The notes under the pieces were generated by a model that was not told where the DNA came from, searched no databases, and was given only the letters and a program-made list of their open reading frames with translations. A DNA stretch of 64,000 bases, taken from contig JAOANR010000011.1 of assembly GCA_030278955.1 (NCBI GenBank), positions 33,794,403 through 33,858,402 on the forward strand, read 5' to 3'. Each line of letters starts with the position of its first letter. Positions within the stretch are counted from its first letter, which is position 1. The DNA comes from Hygrophila difformis (lineage: Eukaryota > Streptophyta > Magnoliopsida > Lamiales > Acanthaceae). The position numbers and the translations under genes are program-made. Positions 11,263-22,279 of the stretch are shown here, piece by piece.

Positions 11263-12071
11263 TTAATGAAGTTCCTTCATCTTTAACTTGCCACTATTTG
11301 ACCCAGCAATCATTGACTTAGTCAAGCCACCAACAACCAAGATGCATGTACAAACTAGGACATACAAGAAGTTCTTCTTTTTCAGCTTTGTGTTTTCTTC
11401 CTCAACTTGTAGTTTCACCTTTTCCAATTCCTCCATCTTCTTCTTCAACATACAATTCTCATTCTGAACCAATTCTTTACCATTTTTTATTGTTGTAATT
11501 CTCTTCTCGTATGCATCGCATTTTTTTAACAGTCCGGGGACCAACGCTTGGGATCTTCTATACATTTGTTCGTCGGCCCAATCAAAAAAGTCACACCCAT
11601 TATCCTGCAATCCACAATCAAAGCAAACAATAAGAACATTAGGAGACAAAATTAATGCAGATTACAGACTACTTCAAGAACAACCAAATTGAAATACGCT
11701 TAAACAAGCAAACAAATTCCAGTAATCACTACCTCTCACCTAAGCTAGCATGGGCGCAATCGCTCATTGACAAAGAAAAAAAAAGAAAAAAAAGATCCAA
11801 AATCCAAATCTTTCCAAATCTGATAAAAATCGAATCACTCTTTCTTCAAGCAACTGAAAATCGAAATTTTATGCCATCAATTCCAAACATTTCATCAAAG
11901 CTACCATCTCGTTATGCCCGTAATCACTTACCTTCCGGCAGCAGTAGAACCTTCTTCCAGCATCGGTGCCTTCCAGCATGTCCTCAGTTGCGCTCGACAA
12001 CCACACAAACAATTTTTGATTGGTAACCCATACCAGTTATCCCCATTGTTAGATGATTCTGAGCTCGCCAT
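11263..12071 (-). pseudogene. GRF-type zinc-finger protein with coiled coil and C-terminal membrane segment, one-base frameshift
   Basis: Two exons on the minus strand: 12071-11932 (ATG at 12071, MASSESSNNGDN) and 11604-11263, joined over a GT-AG intron. Exon 1 carries the first half of a GRF zinc finger (NCLCGCRAQLRTCWK, then GRRFYCC). Exon 2 carries the second half (DNGCDFFDWADEQM), a heptad coiled coil (about LVQNENCMLKKKMEELEKV) and a hydrophobic tail (FLYVLVCTCILVVGGL). Small plant GRF proteins of this layout are common and of unknown function. The two halves of exon 1 are in different frames: one G seems to be missing from a G run between the W-K and T-D-A residues. That makes this copy broken unless it is a sequencing error. 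It faces the MULE transposase tail to tail. Confidence 0.72.
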
Positions 12072-12620
12072 TGCTCTTCTGACCTAGTTGATACTCGATT
12101 TTTTTCACTCCACAGCTTTCTCGTTCTGGCCGCCTCCTATTAAGAATGAGGAACTTTTAACCCTAAGTTAAATATCCACAAGATAAAACACGGTGAAAAA
12201 TTATATGGGTTCGAGTTTTTTCAATGGCGCATGAGTCCATAAGCGTTTAATGTACACGCGGCCCACTCTTTGTTTTAATGCGGCAAAATTGCTTAAAATC
12301 TGGCCCGTTTGCTTCTCGTGGCCCAATAATGGATAATAATAAAAAGTGTGGCCTAAAAGCAGAAGAGTTGCCTTCTGATGGCCCAATTTAGTTATTCCCT
12401 CAGAATTGGAGGATGGAAGTTGGAACTCACTTTCCCGTTAAATGGGGGGAGGGGTGGCTTGGAAGAATATCATCAAGGAAGAAGGAACAGCAAAAATCGA
12501 AGAGACACTATTTTGGAATTTGTTCATATTATATAAATATATATTGCATTTGTATTACATGCATCAAATTATCAATTAAAATATGAACATACTAATATAT
12601 ACTACTTTCAATATTATATA
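12072..12620 (-). promoter_or_regulatory. Upstream region of the GRF gene with repeated GGCCCA motifs
   Basis: Lies 5' of the minus-strand GRF gene. Between about 12260 and 12390 it has several GGCCCA/TGGGCC-type motifs (cggcccac, tggcccgt, tggcccaa, tggcccaa). These resemble the site II / UP1 elements found in promoters of plant housekeeping genes. From 12490 to 12620 it is AT-rich with nothing else recognisable. Confidence 0.4.
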
Positions 12621-12752
12621 GTGTGCGTGAGTAAGGCCAAAGCGCACTGGAAAGAGCTCATGTTGGTTTGTGGGGTCAGCGTTCACTCTGGAGCTAGCAA
12701 CATATTGAGTAACACCCTGTCTTTCCGATGCGCCGAAAATGAGGGAGTTATA
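12621..12752 (+). mobile_element. Cassandra LTR, 3' fragment (completes copy 2)
   Basis: Starts gtgtgcgtgagtaaggcc and ends gagggagttata. It matches LTR positions immediately following the break at 9093. Left part 158 bp plus this 132 bp equals 290 bp, against 293 bp for the intact LTR at 14195-14487. The terminal GTGTTACA is decayed to GAGTTATA. Confidence 0.85.
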
Positions 12753-13930
12753 GGAATGATTGTTAAATTGTGATTTATGAATTATTCATTGTTAACCGAA
12801 GGGTGAAGTCGTGCCTTAGCCTAGGGGGCTATGATTAACTATCTAATGCGTTGAAAGCAAGTGAACCTAGTATTAGGTGTGGAATCATCTTAGTATACTC
12901 ATGTATGCATGTCATTGCATTGGTACTGCTGTTTATGGACCCGATTGGGTTGTGGATGATGTGATTGATCGGGCAGCCTTCACCGGTATTGTTGAGTCCC
13001 GATGGCCCTGCAGGGTGGATATTGGTTGTTACACCTGGATATTGGCTGTTATGCCTGGATTTGGCTGTGATGCCTGTTGTCCCTGCGGGGATGGTGTGTG
13101 TTACCATGTAACGGGTTGGAGTTGATGATATCCTCACCCGTGGGTTCATACCGCCCGGGTTTTAGGTGCCGGCTAGGCATACTCATTTGCATGTGCATAT
13201 AGGATAGATAGGTGTATGTTAGGTCATGCATCACGTGCATAAATTGTATGATTGTGGTTGAAGCACCGGTATGGGACGGTGTGATGATTAATTACTTTAT
13301 TTATATTCAGTCATGTTGTTCATGCTTTTATTTATTATTATCATTATTATTATTGTTGTTACTCTTTTTTCCCTTACTCCCCGACACGTAGCCTTGCTCA
13401 GTACGTTGTACTGACTCCCTTTGCTTTTGTCTGTTTTATAGATCCTGCTAGAGGCGCTGGAGCATGATTGGGGTATGGGGATGAGAGATCACATAGATAG
13501 GATTTTCATGTTCATTTTATTATGTATATTTATGTGGTACTCTGTTGATTGCTATTGCTTGCTACCTACTTGACTAGCTAAGGCCTGTGAGCCTAGGATT
13601 TACATTCTGTCGGCCTGTGGCCTTATGTGACTTACTGCTTTGGGCTGGTAGCCCTGTTTGAGATATTGACATACTGTCTAAGCTGTTTTGTGAGGCTTGT
13701 AACCTGGATGATTTATTGGTATTGTTATATGATATTTGTGAGACCTTTTTCCATGTGCCTATGTGTTTTGATTTATTCTAGCTTCTTCATTAAACTGGAT
13801 TAATCAGATGGTCACTTTAGGTTTGCCCAGCATTGTACTAGTTGTTTTAAATTAGCTGGCCACTAGTTTAGGATAGTTAGTACGGCGGTAACGCTTGCGA
13901 AAATCAGGTTTGAATTTTCGGGGTGTTACA
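12753..13930 (+). mobile_element. Ty3/gypsy LTR, 3' portion
   Basis: Non-coding, ending GAATTTTCGGGGTGTTACA at 13930, followed by a primer-site-like agttgtatcagagc. Its last ~300 bp are matched by 32940-33240, confirming a repeated LTR family. It includes a stretch near 13380-13450 (ccttgctcagtacgttgtac) like the transcribed region of chromovirus LTRs. It probably continues the LTR that starts at 8632. Confidence 0.7.
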
Positions 13931-13997
13931 GAGTTGTATCAGAGCACTCTGTAACACCCCAAAAATTCAAACCTGATTTTCGCAAGCGTTACCGCCG
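13883..13997. repeat. Near-perfect inverted repeat of an LTR end (two 48-bp arms, 19-bp spacer)
   Basis: Arm 1 is 13883-13930 and arm 2 is 13950-13997. Arm 2 is the reverse complement of arm 1 with one difference in 48. Both arms are the last 48 bp of the gypsy LTR, so two LTR ends face each other across a spacer that looks like half a tRNA-Met primer site. The DNA could form a long hairpin. Confidence 0.9.
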
Positions 13998-14487
13998 AAG
14001 ATGTAGCACCCTCTTTTTCCGCTACGCCGAAGATGGGGGTGTTACAAATGGTATCAGAGCCAGACCGCGACCGTGTGCTGTGGTATTCAGGCGCCTAGCG
14101 GGGTGAAAGATCCACGGGATGTGGATGGTTGTGGCGTCCATAGGATGTGGATGGCCGAGTGCAACGAGGATGTTGCGATCTTAAGGGGGAGGAATGTAAT
14201 ACCCTAGAAAAAGTGGCTTAAATGGAGTGAAATAAGCTACTCATACCAACAAGGTACCTTTCTTTCTTGGTAACCATCCTATAAGAACTCCAACGTTAAG
14301 CGTGCTTGCCTTGGGGTAATTCTAGGATGGGTGACCTCCTGGGAAGTCTCACAGGGTGTGCGTAAGTGAGGCCAAAACAAAGTGGAAAGAGCTTATGTTG
14401 GTTTGTGGGGTCAGCCTTCACTCTGGAGCCGGCAACATATAGAGTAGCACCCCGTCTTTCCGCTGTACCGAAAATGGGGGTGTTACA
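13998..14487 (+). mobile_element. Cassandra TRIM, copy 3
   Basis: The 3' ~46 bp of a 5' LTR end at 14046 (GGGGGTGTTACA). The interior is 14047-14194, with primer site tggtatcagagc starting three bases after the LTR and purine tract ttaagggggaggaa. A complete 293-bp 3' LTR runs 14195-14487 (TGTAATACCC to GGGGGTGTTACA). No open frame. It is the best reference LTR for the family in this window. Confidence 0.92.
14273..14360 (+). other. 5S-rRNA-derived segment inside the Cassandra LTR
   Basis: Contains landmarks of plant 5S rRNA in the correct order: AGAACTCC, GTTAAGCGTGCTTG (internal box A region), then TCTAGGATGGGTGACCTCC and GGGAAGTC (box C region). The 5' end of 5S RNA is not conserved. Published Cassandra LTRs carry such a pol III-capable segment. 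Transcription here is unproven. Confidence 0.88.
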
Positions 14488-15141
14488 ACAATTGTGCAGG
14501 GCTAATACACATTTTAAAAAGTGATTGCAACGTTTTACATGGGTTAGGTGTTTCTAGTTTGCCTAAATGATTTAGGACTTTTGGCATTCATTTTTTTATT
14601 ACTAAAGTTTTTTGTCTACTATGCTCTGATCGTGAAACTTAATAAGTAAAATGTTTTAGGATTTTCAATAATGAAAATTGAAGGCACATGTGCAGGTCTG
14701 TCTTAATGGTGTTTCCCCCATTTATGGCATATCTATATCACACATAAATTTAGTTCTATTTTTTTAGAAAGTGAACCATCAATTACCTTGATTGTTGCTT
14801 CACCAAACGGAAATTTTGGAGCCCCTTTCAACCATCACACTCCATGCGTAGTGATATCATTTTCAGCAGGCGCAAAATTTGCCAATTCGGCTTGCTAACC
14901 GAACCGGTATCTAACACATAAAAATAAGTATTTGTAGTTTAAAAAGTAAAATTACTTTTAACAAGAACCGACTAGATCAAAAACAAAATCTACATATATT
15001 ATCATTAAAAAAATTATCATTTAGTGAAACAACTAATCATATCATTAATAAATTTATTTTAATTTATTCTAATTTTTTTCTCAAACATACACTTCAAAAA
15101 AAAGTTAGTACATAAAATAGGAAACAATAAATTATGCTCTT
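14488..15141. other. Non-coding spacer, nothing recognised
   Basis: AT-rich DNA after the Cassandra LTR with no open frame of note, no clear repeat ends and no RNA gene. Confidence 0.4.
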
Positions 15142-15691
15142 TGTAATGACCCGATTTATTCGATTTGGGCTTGTAAATTTATTTTGGAGGTTTGTAAGTG
15201 TATAGCCGAATTGCCAATTTTGGCTCAAATCAATTTTAAGTGTGTTTGAGGGTAATTAGTCTATCTTTTCAGATTTTGGGGATAGAAGTATTGATTGATC
15301 GGTCGATAAGGAGGATAAGGAGGAGAATTAGGTTTGCTCGAATCAACGTAGAATCTTGGAGTTCGACTAATCAATTGTTGGTAAGTGATTCCCCTCACTT
15401 CCCTCTTCGAGTCGATATTATTTTCGTTTGGTTTGGTAGTGATTGTTGGTGTTAAGGTTTCGGAGTTGGTGGGGCTGTGTTGGATCGATTGAAGCTTGGT
15501 GTAGATGATTCGAAGTTGGATATCATTCAAGACTTTGAGGCAAGGATTTATACGTTGTGTGTCATAGCCCAATTCGAGTAAGGTTAGACGACTTTTCTTA
15601 TATAAACATATTATCTTACTGTTTTTTTTCCTATTAATCATTTCATTTATGTAAACTTCGGGGACGAAGTTTGTTTTTAAGGAGGATAGAT
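15142..15691 (+). mobile_element. LTR-retrotransposon remnant: LTR start plus 3' internal end and purine tract
   Basis: Begins TGTAATGACCCGATTTATT, close to the gypsy LTR start at 8632. About 15650-15691 reads cttcggggacgaagtttg and then aaggaggataga, the layout of a chromovirus 3' UTR and purine tract. A new LTR-like start (TGTAATACAC) follows at 15692. An LTR start and an internal 3' end this close indicate a large internal deletion or a fusion of two elements. Confidence 0.45.
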
Positions 15692-16544
15692 TGTAATACA
15701 CAAAAAAAATTTAGTTACAATATTTTCTTAAGAAGAAAAGTAAGAATAATTTAATAGAAATATTGTCCGGCATAAATTAAAATTTAATAGGACTTAAGTT
15801 ACAATTTTGGGAGAATGTTATAATAAATGAATTATTTTCCTAATTAAATAGAGAGTGGTGGAAAATATTTTCTAGTAGGGAAAAGTTATAAGTATTTAGA
15901 AGAGTAATATTTAGAGAAATGAGATTTGATTTAAAGATATAAAAGGATAAAAATAATTAATAAATTCTATTTATTAATAATAGGGGTTCCAACATTTTTT
16001 AAAGTAAATTTTGTTAAAATTAAGATATGACATAAAGATTTCGATAACCAATTGGTTAGGTAAGTCTTATAACTTTAAGCTTGTGTGTTCAAAACCCACT
16101 TGTTACAAATTTATTTTTACCTTAAAAAGAATTAATAATTAATAATATATACATAAATATATATATATATATATATAAGAGTGATAGAAAAAGGAAAACA
16201 AATAAATAAATAAATAAATAAATAAAAAGAAAATCTTGAATAGACGTATAACAATCAATGCAGAAAGAAAAAGAAAAAGATAAGATAGTTTAATAAAATA
16301 CAAGAGAAACAAAAAAAAAAAAAACAAAAAAAAAAAAACAAAGAGAGTATAACAAAAAATTATACTCCCTCCGTATTTGAAGCAAATAGGGATAGAGGAG
16401 TATGTAAACTTCGGGGACATTTTCAACGTAGAGTCCTATGCATGAGAATAGGACAAAGATAGAAAAGAAATAAAGTGCAGGAAACGTATTTGAAGCAAAT
16501 AGGGATAGAGGAGTATGTACATAATCATGATATTAATAAATAAA
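15692..16544. repeat. AT-rich LTR-like debris with microsatellites and a 34-bp direct repeat
   Basis: Holds an (AT)n run near 16155-16178, an (AAAT)n run near 16199-16226 and poly(A)-rich blocks near 16310-16340. Identical 34-bp segments lie at 16373-16406 and 16486-16519 (starting gtatttgaagcaaataggga). The first is bounded by tactccctc and gaggagta, which looks like a tiny deletion derivative of a Stowaway MITE. No gene. Confidence 0.55.
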
Positions 16545-16722
16545 TACTCCCCGTCCCACTTAACTTGTCTTGTTTCATTTCTGCACACAATCCAATGCAC
16601 ATTTTCAATTGTTAATATCTCAAAATATGTATAACAAAAAATTATATAAAAAATATATATTATAAAACTACATGATTTTACGATTCTAACAAGACCCAAC
16701 TCGACTATTTTTTTTTCAAATA

Positions 16723-18650
16723 TTTTTTTTTTTTTTTTGAGGGAAAATTTTTCAATAGATAACCGCAATGTTGCAATACAAGTTACAATATTAGTAGCCA
16801 GAGAACATAATACCATAAAACCAGATATGCATAAGTACATCACAGTGACTATCCTTCAGACCAACCAACCAATATGAGACTGATCCTCTCTTTTTCATCA
16901 GCAGCTTGGGAAGCATCCAGTTTCAGTGTCATCCAGGGTCAAATCCGAAGGGTTGAAAAGTTTCATTCAACCTTCCATTTCTAGTATGGTAATCGTGCCT
17001 CTACTGTCCGCCGGCTTCGTAGCGAACCCTTGGTGCACAGCCTCTCCAAATCAACAACATCAATGTATGTAATGGATCAAGAGACAATCCCAAAGCCTTA
17101 CTTAAAACACACCTCCCCTGCAAATTACTCAAATCCAATGTGTAGCAAGTAAAGGGACTAGGTATAGGACTCAAGGGGCCATGAGGAAAAGGTAGAGAAA
17201 GGTAAACACAGGCTAGATAGGGTGAGGATCATCAAAGCCTGAATTGCATCAAATTTGAAGTTCCACAGTTTGACATGCCAAAGCCAGTCTACCAGACAGG
17301 TCAACGAAAACCATGCCACTTCTATGCTCTCCATACAGACTTACTAAATAAAGGATCAATAGACATCCAAGATCAACTTCAAGTACATCCAAGGACTATG
17401 GATCACATCACAGCTCTTAATGCTGACTATCAAACAACTCTTCTAACTGTCATTGCCCCTCTAACACATATCCAGGATTCCAACTTGATTTTTTTTTTTT
17501 TTCAAATTTTTTTTTTCTATCAATACTACTTTTTGTTTTTTTTTTTTCTATTTTTTTTTTTTTTTTTTCATAACCAAATAACCAAAACACGCAAGCCAAA
17601 AATTGGTCACCAACAATGCAATTAGATCGATCCCTGTGCCCAATCACATAATACTAGAGATTATCTACACTCTTACAAACTAATCTAGAACCTTACCACT
17701 CCCGATCCAATCGTTACATCTACTCAAAGAATTTTCCAAATACCAGTTCATGAGTAATTCCTCCCCGACCCAAAGGACACAACTGTTGACTGGCTAGCTG
17801 AAAGATCAGACTTCAGAAAAAGGGACAAGTGATATGAGGTAAATGAGAGGATGGAACAATCATTTGGGTGCACATATGGCTCATAGGGAGTAATAGAGAT
17901 TGTGTGGGTAAGATAAAGGCTACACGGTTTAGACCTAGGACCCTTTACAAAACATAGGAAATTAATAACTGCAAGCTTAGAGTGTATGAATCAGTAAGTT
18001 TGGGACTGTCAAACTGATCATCACACAATTATGTGTTAAAAGGCATAAGGCTCTTATCTCACCAGTGGATTTGTAGGATGGCTCATTTTTGCAATGTTGG
18101 AAATCAACGATCCTGCAGCATTCCATGGTCGGCCTTGATGAATCACCATGCGAAATAGCAGCAGCCTCAGCAAAACGAAGAGCAGCAAGCTTCTTTTTCA
18201 AGCCGGGCAAAAAAGTGGTTTTCCAGAGATAAGCACAATCATCAACTCTCCTCTTAAAACATAGAAACATCTCCTAGCAAACCCATGAAGTTGCTCGACA
18301 AGAACCACAGCTTCCCCCTTATTCTTTCAATACATCAGTGGATCAGCCATATTGTGGTGCCAAACTCAATGCAGTATCGTCCTCAACAAACATCCTAGCT
18401 TCAGCCCTCTTAAGGTAGCTTTTAGACCAAGTAGCCAGACAGGCCACCCACAGCAACTCTTGACGCAAAAAGGCCTGTATTAAGTCATCAAACGTCATGA
18501 TTATCATACATCCCCTTCAAAGCCACCCCCGCTCGCTATTCAAAACAGACCTGCATAGAAATTAATAGCTATTTATACATATATATATATATATATATAT
18601 TACAAGACTTTGTCTGCGATTGGTAACAACAAGACTTCTCCAAGCTGTCT
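16723..18650 (-). pseudogene. Unidentified poly(A)-tailed insertion, probably a retrocopy or gene fragment on the minus strand
   Basis: The plus-strand poly(T) at 16723-16738 would be the poly(A) tail of a minus-strand insert placed inside a MITE. About 18530-18000 on the minus strand gives short open stretches (for example DDLIQAFLRQELLWVACLAT and, in another frame, KKLAALRFAEAAAISHGD) that end at a GT-like site near 18065. I do not recognise the protein. Poly(T)/poly(A) tracts also occur at 17490-17570. It could be a LINE 3' UTR, a processed pseudogene or an unspliced gene piece. Exact ends are uncertain. Confidence 0.35.
18577..18602. repeat. (AT)n microsatellite
   Basis: About a dozen AT dinucleotides next to the 5' end of the poly(A)-tailed insertion. 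Confidence 0.85.
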
Positions 18651-18735
18651 ACTTGCAATAACGTTGAGTCAAAGTTAAACAATGAACAGTGCCAAAAAGT
18701 CAAACATGACAAGTATACTGGGACGGAGAGAGTTA

Positions 18736-19290
18736 TAATGAATGCAGGTATATGAGATAAAAAAAAAAGAGACAATGACAAATATGAATGCAGGAACACA
18801 TAGAGAGAAACGAAAATAATGAGATTTAAAAAAAAAATCAATAAGGGTCAAATAAAATAAGAGATAATAAATTCGCTTGTAATGAATTCGCGATTTAGGT
18901 TATGGGATTTGGGGATATTGAGACGGGAGAAAAGACGTGTTAGCGCTTTCTCTAATTTTATGGCGTTTTTTCAATCTCCGGCTGGGCCCAACGATTGATA
19001 TGCACTCGGCCCACATCTTGTAGCTCTCCGTTCATTTTACTTATTTTCAGAGCCCAATCTCCTTGTGATGGCCTAAATCCCTAATTAAATTTATCGTGGC
19101 CCAAATCCGGAAATTCATCCTTATAGTGGCCTAAAAAATTTATTATCTCATAAAATAATATAATGCTCTTAAAAAAAAGAAAAAAAGGAAAAAAAACAAA
19201 ACAAAATTTAATAATTATAGTAATAAGGGAACAATATATTGCAATGAGATATGTAGCAACTCCATCCAAAAATGACGAAAGAAAGGAATA

Positions 19291-19337
<47 letters not shown>

Positions 19338-20041
19338 GAAGGAAAGAAAGGTTGAAGTGATTTGTAACTGCACCAATGCCTATTACAAGTAATAGGGAGA
19401 ATCGGCCAGTAGAAAAGAATATATTATATAAAATAGTAATAGTAATAAAATAATGGCTAATGAGGTAAACACTTTGCCTATAAATAGCAATGTAGTTCAT
19501 GCCATTTTCATTGCAAAGAAACGCAAATGCAATGCAGTGATAGTATAGAGAGAGTGCGAAAGTAATGGAGAGTGTCCGAGAAAAATAATAAAGAGAGAGG
19601 TTGGGGAAGAGATAATAGTGGTAGAAAATAACAGTGAGTGGAGTAGTACGGGAAGTGCCGGAATAGTTGCAGTTCCAGAATTTCGGTAGGCAATCATCTG
19701 GGAGATAGTAAGTAAATTTATATTCTGCGGGCATTGTCCCAAAAATTTAATTTTTGCATATTTAATTCCTTATTGCTTTAAATAATTTAGAATTATTCAT
19801 GCAAATGGTTTTATGCAGAGGAAATGCCCTAGTATGAGTTTAAATATTTTAGGGCTAGGCCATGCATGTGAAAATTTTATTTCCAATGTATAGCATGTAA
19901 GTTATTGAGATGATATTATTATACGGGATATACTCCAATTGGGGTTATCTTCGTAAGAGCACTATAAAGAGAATTGTGTTAGGTCAAGGGTCTCACATTC
20001 AGTTTTAGTTGCGAGGGAGGGCCGCCCTTGTATACTAATAG
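18736..20041 (+). mobile_element. 5' portion of a large LTR (outer element) with promoter; start not defined
   Basis: This sequence and 27817-28406 appear to be the two parts of one LTR interrupted by the 7.8-kb LARD-like element at 20042-27811, as the shared AATAG duplication shows. A TATA box (tataaatag) is at 19479-19487, followed by a purine-rich leader, consistent with the U3/R boundary. About 18960-19130 has several GGCCCA-type motifs. A (TAA)n microsatellite is at 19289-19337. The LTR's TG start is not certain; TGTAATGAATTCG at about 18880 is one candidate. Confidence 0.5.
19479..19487 (+). promoter_or_regulatory. TATA box of the outer LTR
   Basis: tataaatag in the context gcctataaatagcaatg, followed by a purine-rich leader. 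The only good TATA box in this stretch. Confidence 0.5.
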
Positions 20042-21979
20042 TGTAATACCCGGGATTTTTATCGATGTCCAAAGGAATAAAATTTATTTCTTAATCCGAT
20101 CAAGGCCGAAATATATCCGAGAATAAGAAAATAATTTATTATTGCTTGGAAATGAATTACCGATAAATTCAAAATGGAATAAAACAGGAAAAGGAAGCCG
20201 AAGATATTCCATGCATCGAGCCTAAAGAAATGAAATTAAATTCAAGAGCAAAAAGAATTTTAATTCCAAGAACCCGTGAAGTCGGAAATAATTTAATTAA
20301 ATAAATTATTGCATGGGAGCTCAAAGGCGACGAATTGAAAGCCGATGAATCCAAAACCGACGGACTTAAGATTTCAAACATGAAATCAATTTAAGTTGGA
20401 ATAAATTTAGGATAGGAATCGTAATTCGAGAATGACCCGGAAAAATCGAGCCCGAAAATGTAGGAGGATAGAAATCCGAAAGAAAGGGGAAAAGGCCCGA
20501 CGGGATCGCACGGCCCAGTCCGGACGCACGGCCCAGACCAGGCCGCGCGCCCTCCGCGCGGTATTGGGCAAACCCCGCGCCAACCCCGTGCCACTACAAA
20601 GGCAGCTGGCAACTTGCGCGATTTCTTGCCAAAATTTGCGACCCCGACTATGGAAACCCGATTTCAGTCGATGGAAGGGCCTTTAGGTCGAGATTGGATA
20701 ATCCCTAACCCCATTTCTCAGCCACCAACAGTCTTTGTTCATCCCAAACCCTCCCACAACCAAAAACACAAACTTCATACCTTCCGACGACTTTCCGGCA
20801 ACCAACGACGACCGAGGAAGTGTTTAGATCAAGGATTTCAGACCTTGAATCGTTAGTAAGGATTATATAAGGTTCCTTTGTCGTTTATAATCGCAAACAA
20901 CATCTCTAACTTACGAATTTTGACTTACAAATACAAATCGGAGCCAAAGGAAGAAGAAATCGGGTTGAGGAGATCCGTTCGTAGCCATCCGTCGATTCCG
21001 AACAACCCGGAGGCATCCTTTATCACACCCACTGTAAGTAGATACCTTTCATACCAATACGGGTGGCTTAGGGGCGTCCGAATTAGTGACTTTATAACGA
21101 AACGTAAAAATCAAACCTAAAAACTCCAACTCGCGCGTTTTCTAAAATCCGTTTAAAACCCCTATTTCGAGAGTTCAAACCAAAAAACTCAAAACTAGAA
21201 TTTTGATCCTAACACCTGATGCTATGTTATGTAAAAATTTCACAGATTTTCATCAACGTTTACTACCTCAAATTGCGCCGAACATGAACTGTATTTTCAA
21301 AACGTTTTCGAAAAAACTGACAGCATGTATGTCTGAACTTGATGAGTATGTTTCTATGATTTCTAGTCCGAATTAATCTTTGTAATGTAAAAAAAAGTTT
21401 TAGATAATCATGTCTAGTATATGTCCACCAAATTTCAGAATTTTTGGAGTCCATTTGGTATGTCAAAAAGTCAAATTTTTGAACTGTGCCAAAACTGAAT
21501 CCGGACAGCACACTGCCTGTGTAATAAACTCGATTTTTGTCATGTTTCCTCACCTTATTTTGGAATTGTTAAAACACGAAAGTTGTTCGTTAGGGTGTTT
21601 TTGATATACTGTAGAAATTTCAAATTTTTTGGACTTGAAATGAATTTTTAAATTAAAAAGGCGTAAACTGTGACGTTAAACGATTTTAAATTGATGAGAT
21701 TTTGAAATTTCGAAACAAACGATCGAAACCTTGAAATACGTTAAAGTTATATTTTCAAAAAAACCCCGTTACACTAAGTTGAAACGATATCGGATACTTA
21801 GGTAGAGGGTGAGTGCTCTGCAGGGTGCCCCTCTAGCCTTTTTCGGCGTGCCTATAATGGACGCAAGATACTTGAATGAAAAACTACGCCAAAACGGCAT
21901 GAGATATATGGTCTACACTCTCGGGAGTATCCGTATGGGTTTCCCGAGGTTCCGGAGTGTTACTGGGTATGGCGGATAC

Positions 21980-22279
21980 GGCTGCGGCCGCCGGACGACT
22001 GGCTACACAAGAAACTTACTAAAATGGCTGCGGCCGCCGGATCGCCGGCTAAACGAAACTTACTAAATTGGTTGAGGCCGCCGGATCGCCGGCTAAACGA
22101 AACTTACTAAATTGGCTGAGGCCGCCGGATCACCGGCTAAATGAAACTTACTAAATTGGCTGAGGCCACCGGATCTCCGGCTAAATGACACTTATTAAAT
22201 TGGCTGCGGCCGCCGGATCGCCGGCTAAACAGAAACTTACGAAACGGCTGCGGCCGACGGATCTCCGGCTAAACTAAAT
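21980..22279. repeat. GC-rich tandem array in the left LTR (about 7 units of ~45 bp)
   Basis: Units of the type ggctgcggccgccggatc followed by gccggctaaacgaaacttac. Each unit contains GCCGG/CCGGC arms able to pair. It is strikingly GC-rich inside an AT-rich LTR and lies in its middle. The corresponding array in the right LTR is at 26690-26985. Confidence 0.9.

Larger units (their letters stand above)
16545..18735. mobile_element. Stowaway-like (Tc1/mariner) MITE split by a 1.9-kb insertion
   Basis: The left half, 16545 to about 16710, begins tactccccgtcccacttaac and runs through the family interior (tctaacaagaccc...ctcgacta). The right half, about 18660-18735, reads gtcaaagttaaacaatgaac and ends gggacggagagagtta. 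Together they follow the order of the intact relative at 43906-44171. The intervening DNA starts with a poly(T) run. Confidence 0.6.

Noticed and set aside
12877..13240. Cys/Gly-rich open frames near 12.9-13.2 kb
   Set aside because: Lie within a gypsy LTR with imperfect internal repeats (ggatattggctgttatgcc); no protein family recognised.
14273..14360. A genuine 5S rRNA gene
   Set aside because: Lacks the 5S 5' end, is interrupted relative to 5S, and sits inside an LTR with primer site and TG/CA ends.
16000..16130. tRNA-like promoter boxes (aattggttaggt and gtgttcaaaaccc) as a second SINE
   Set aside because: Boxes are weak, no target duplication or tail was found, and the surroundings look like LTR debris.
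20391..22066. Open frames of 60-96 codons repeated at the same places in both LARD LTRs
   Set aside because: Shared only because the LTRs are copies; the frames are on both strands, lack motifs and are not gag or pol.
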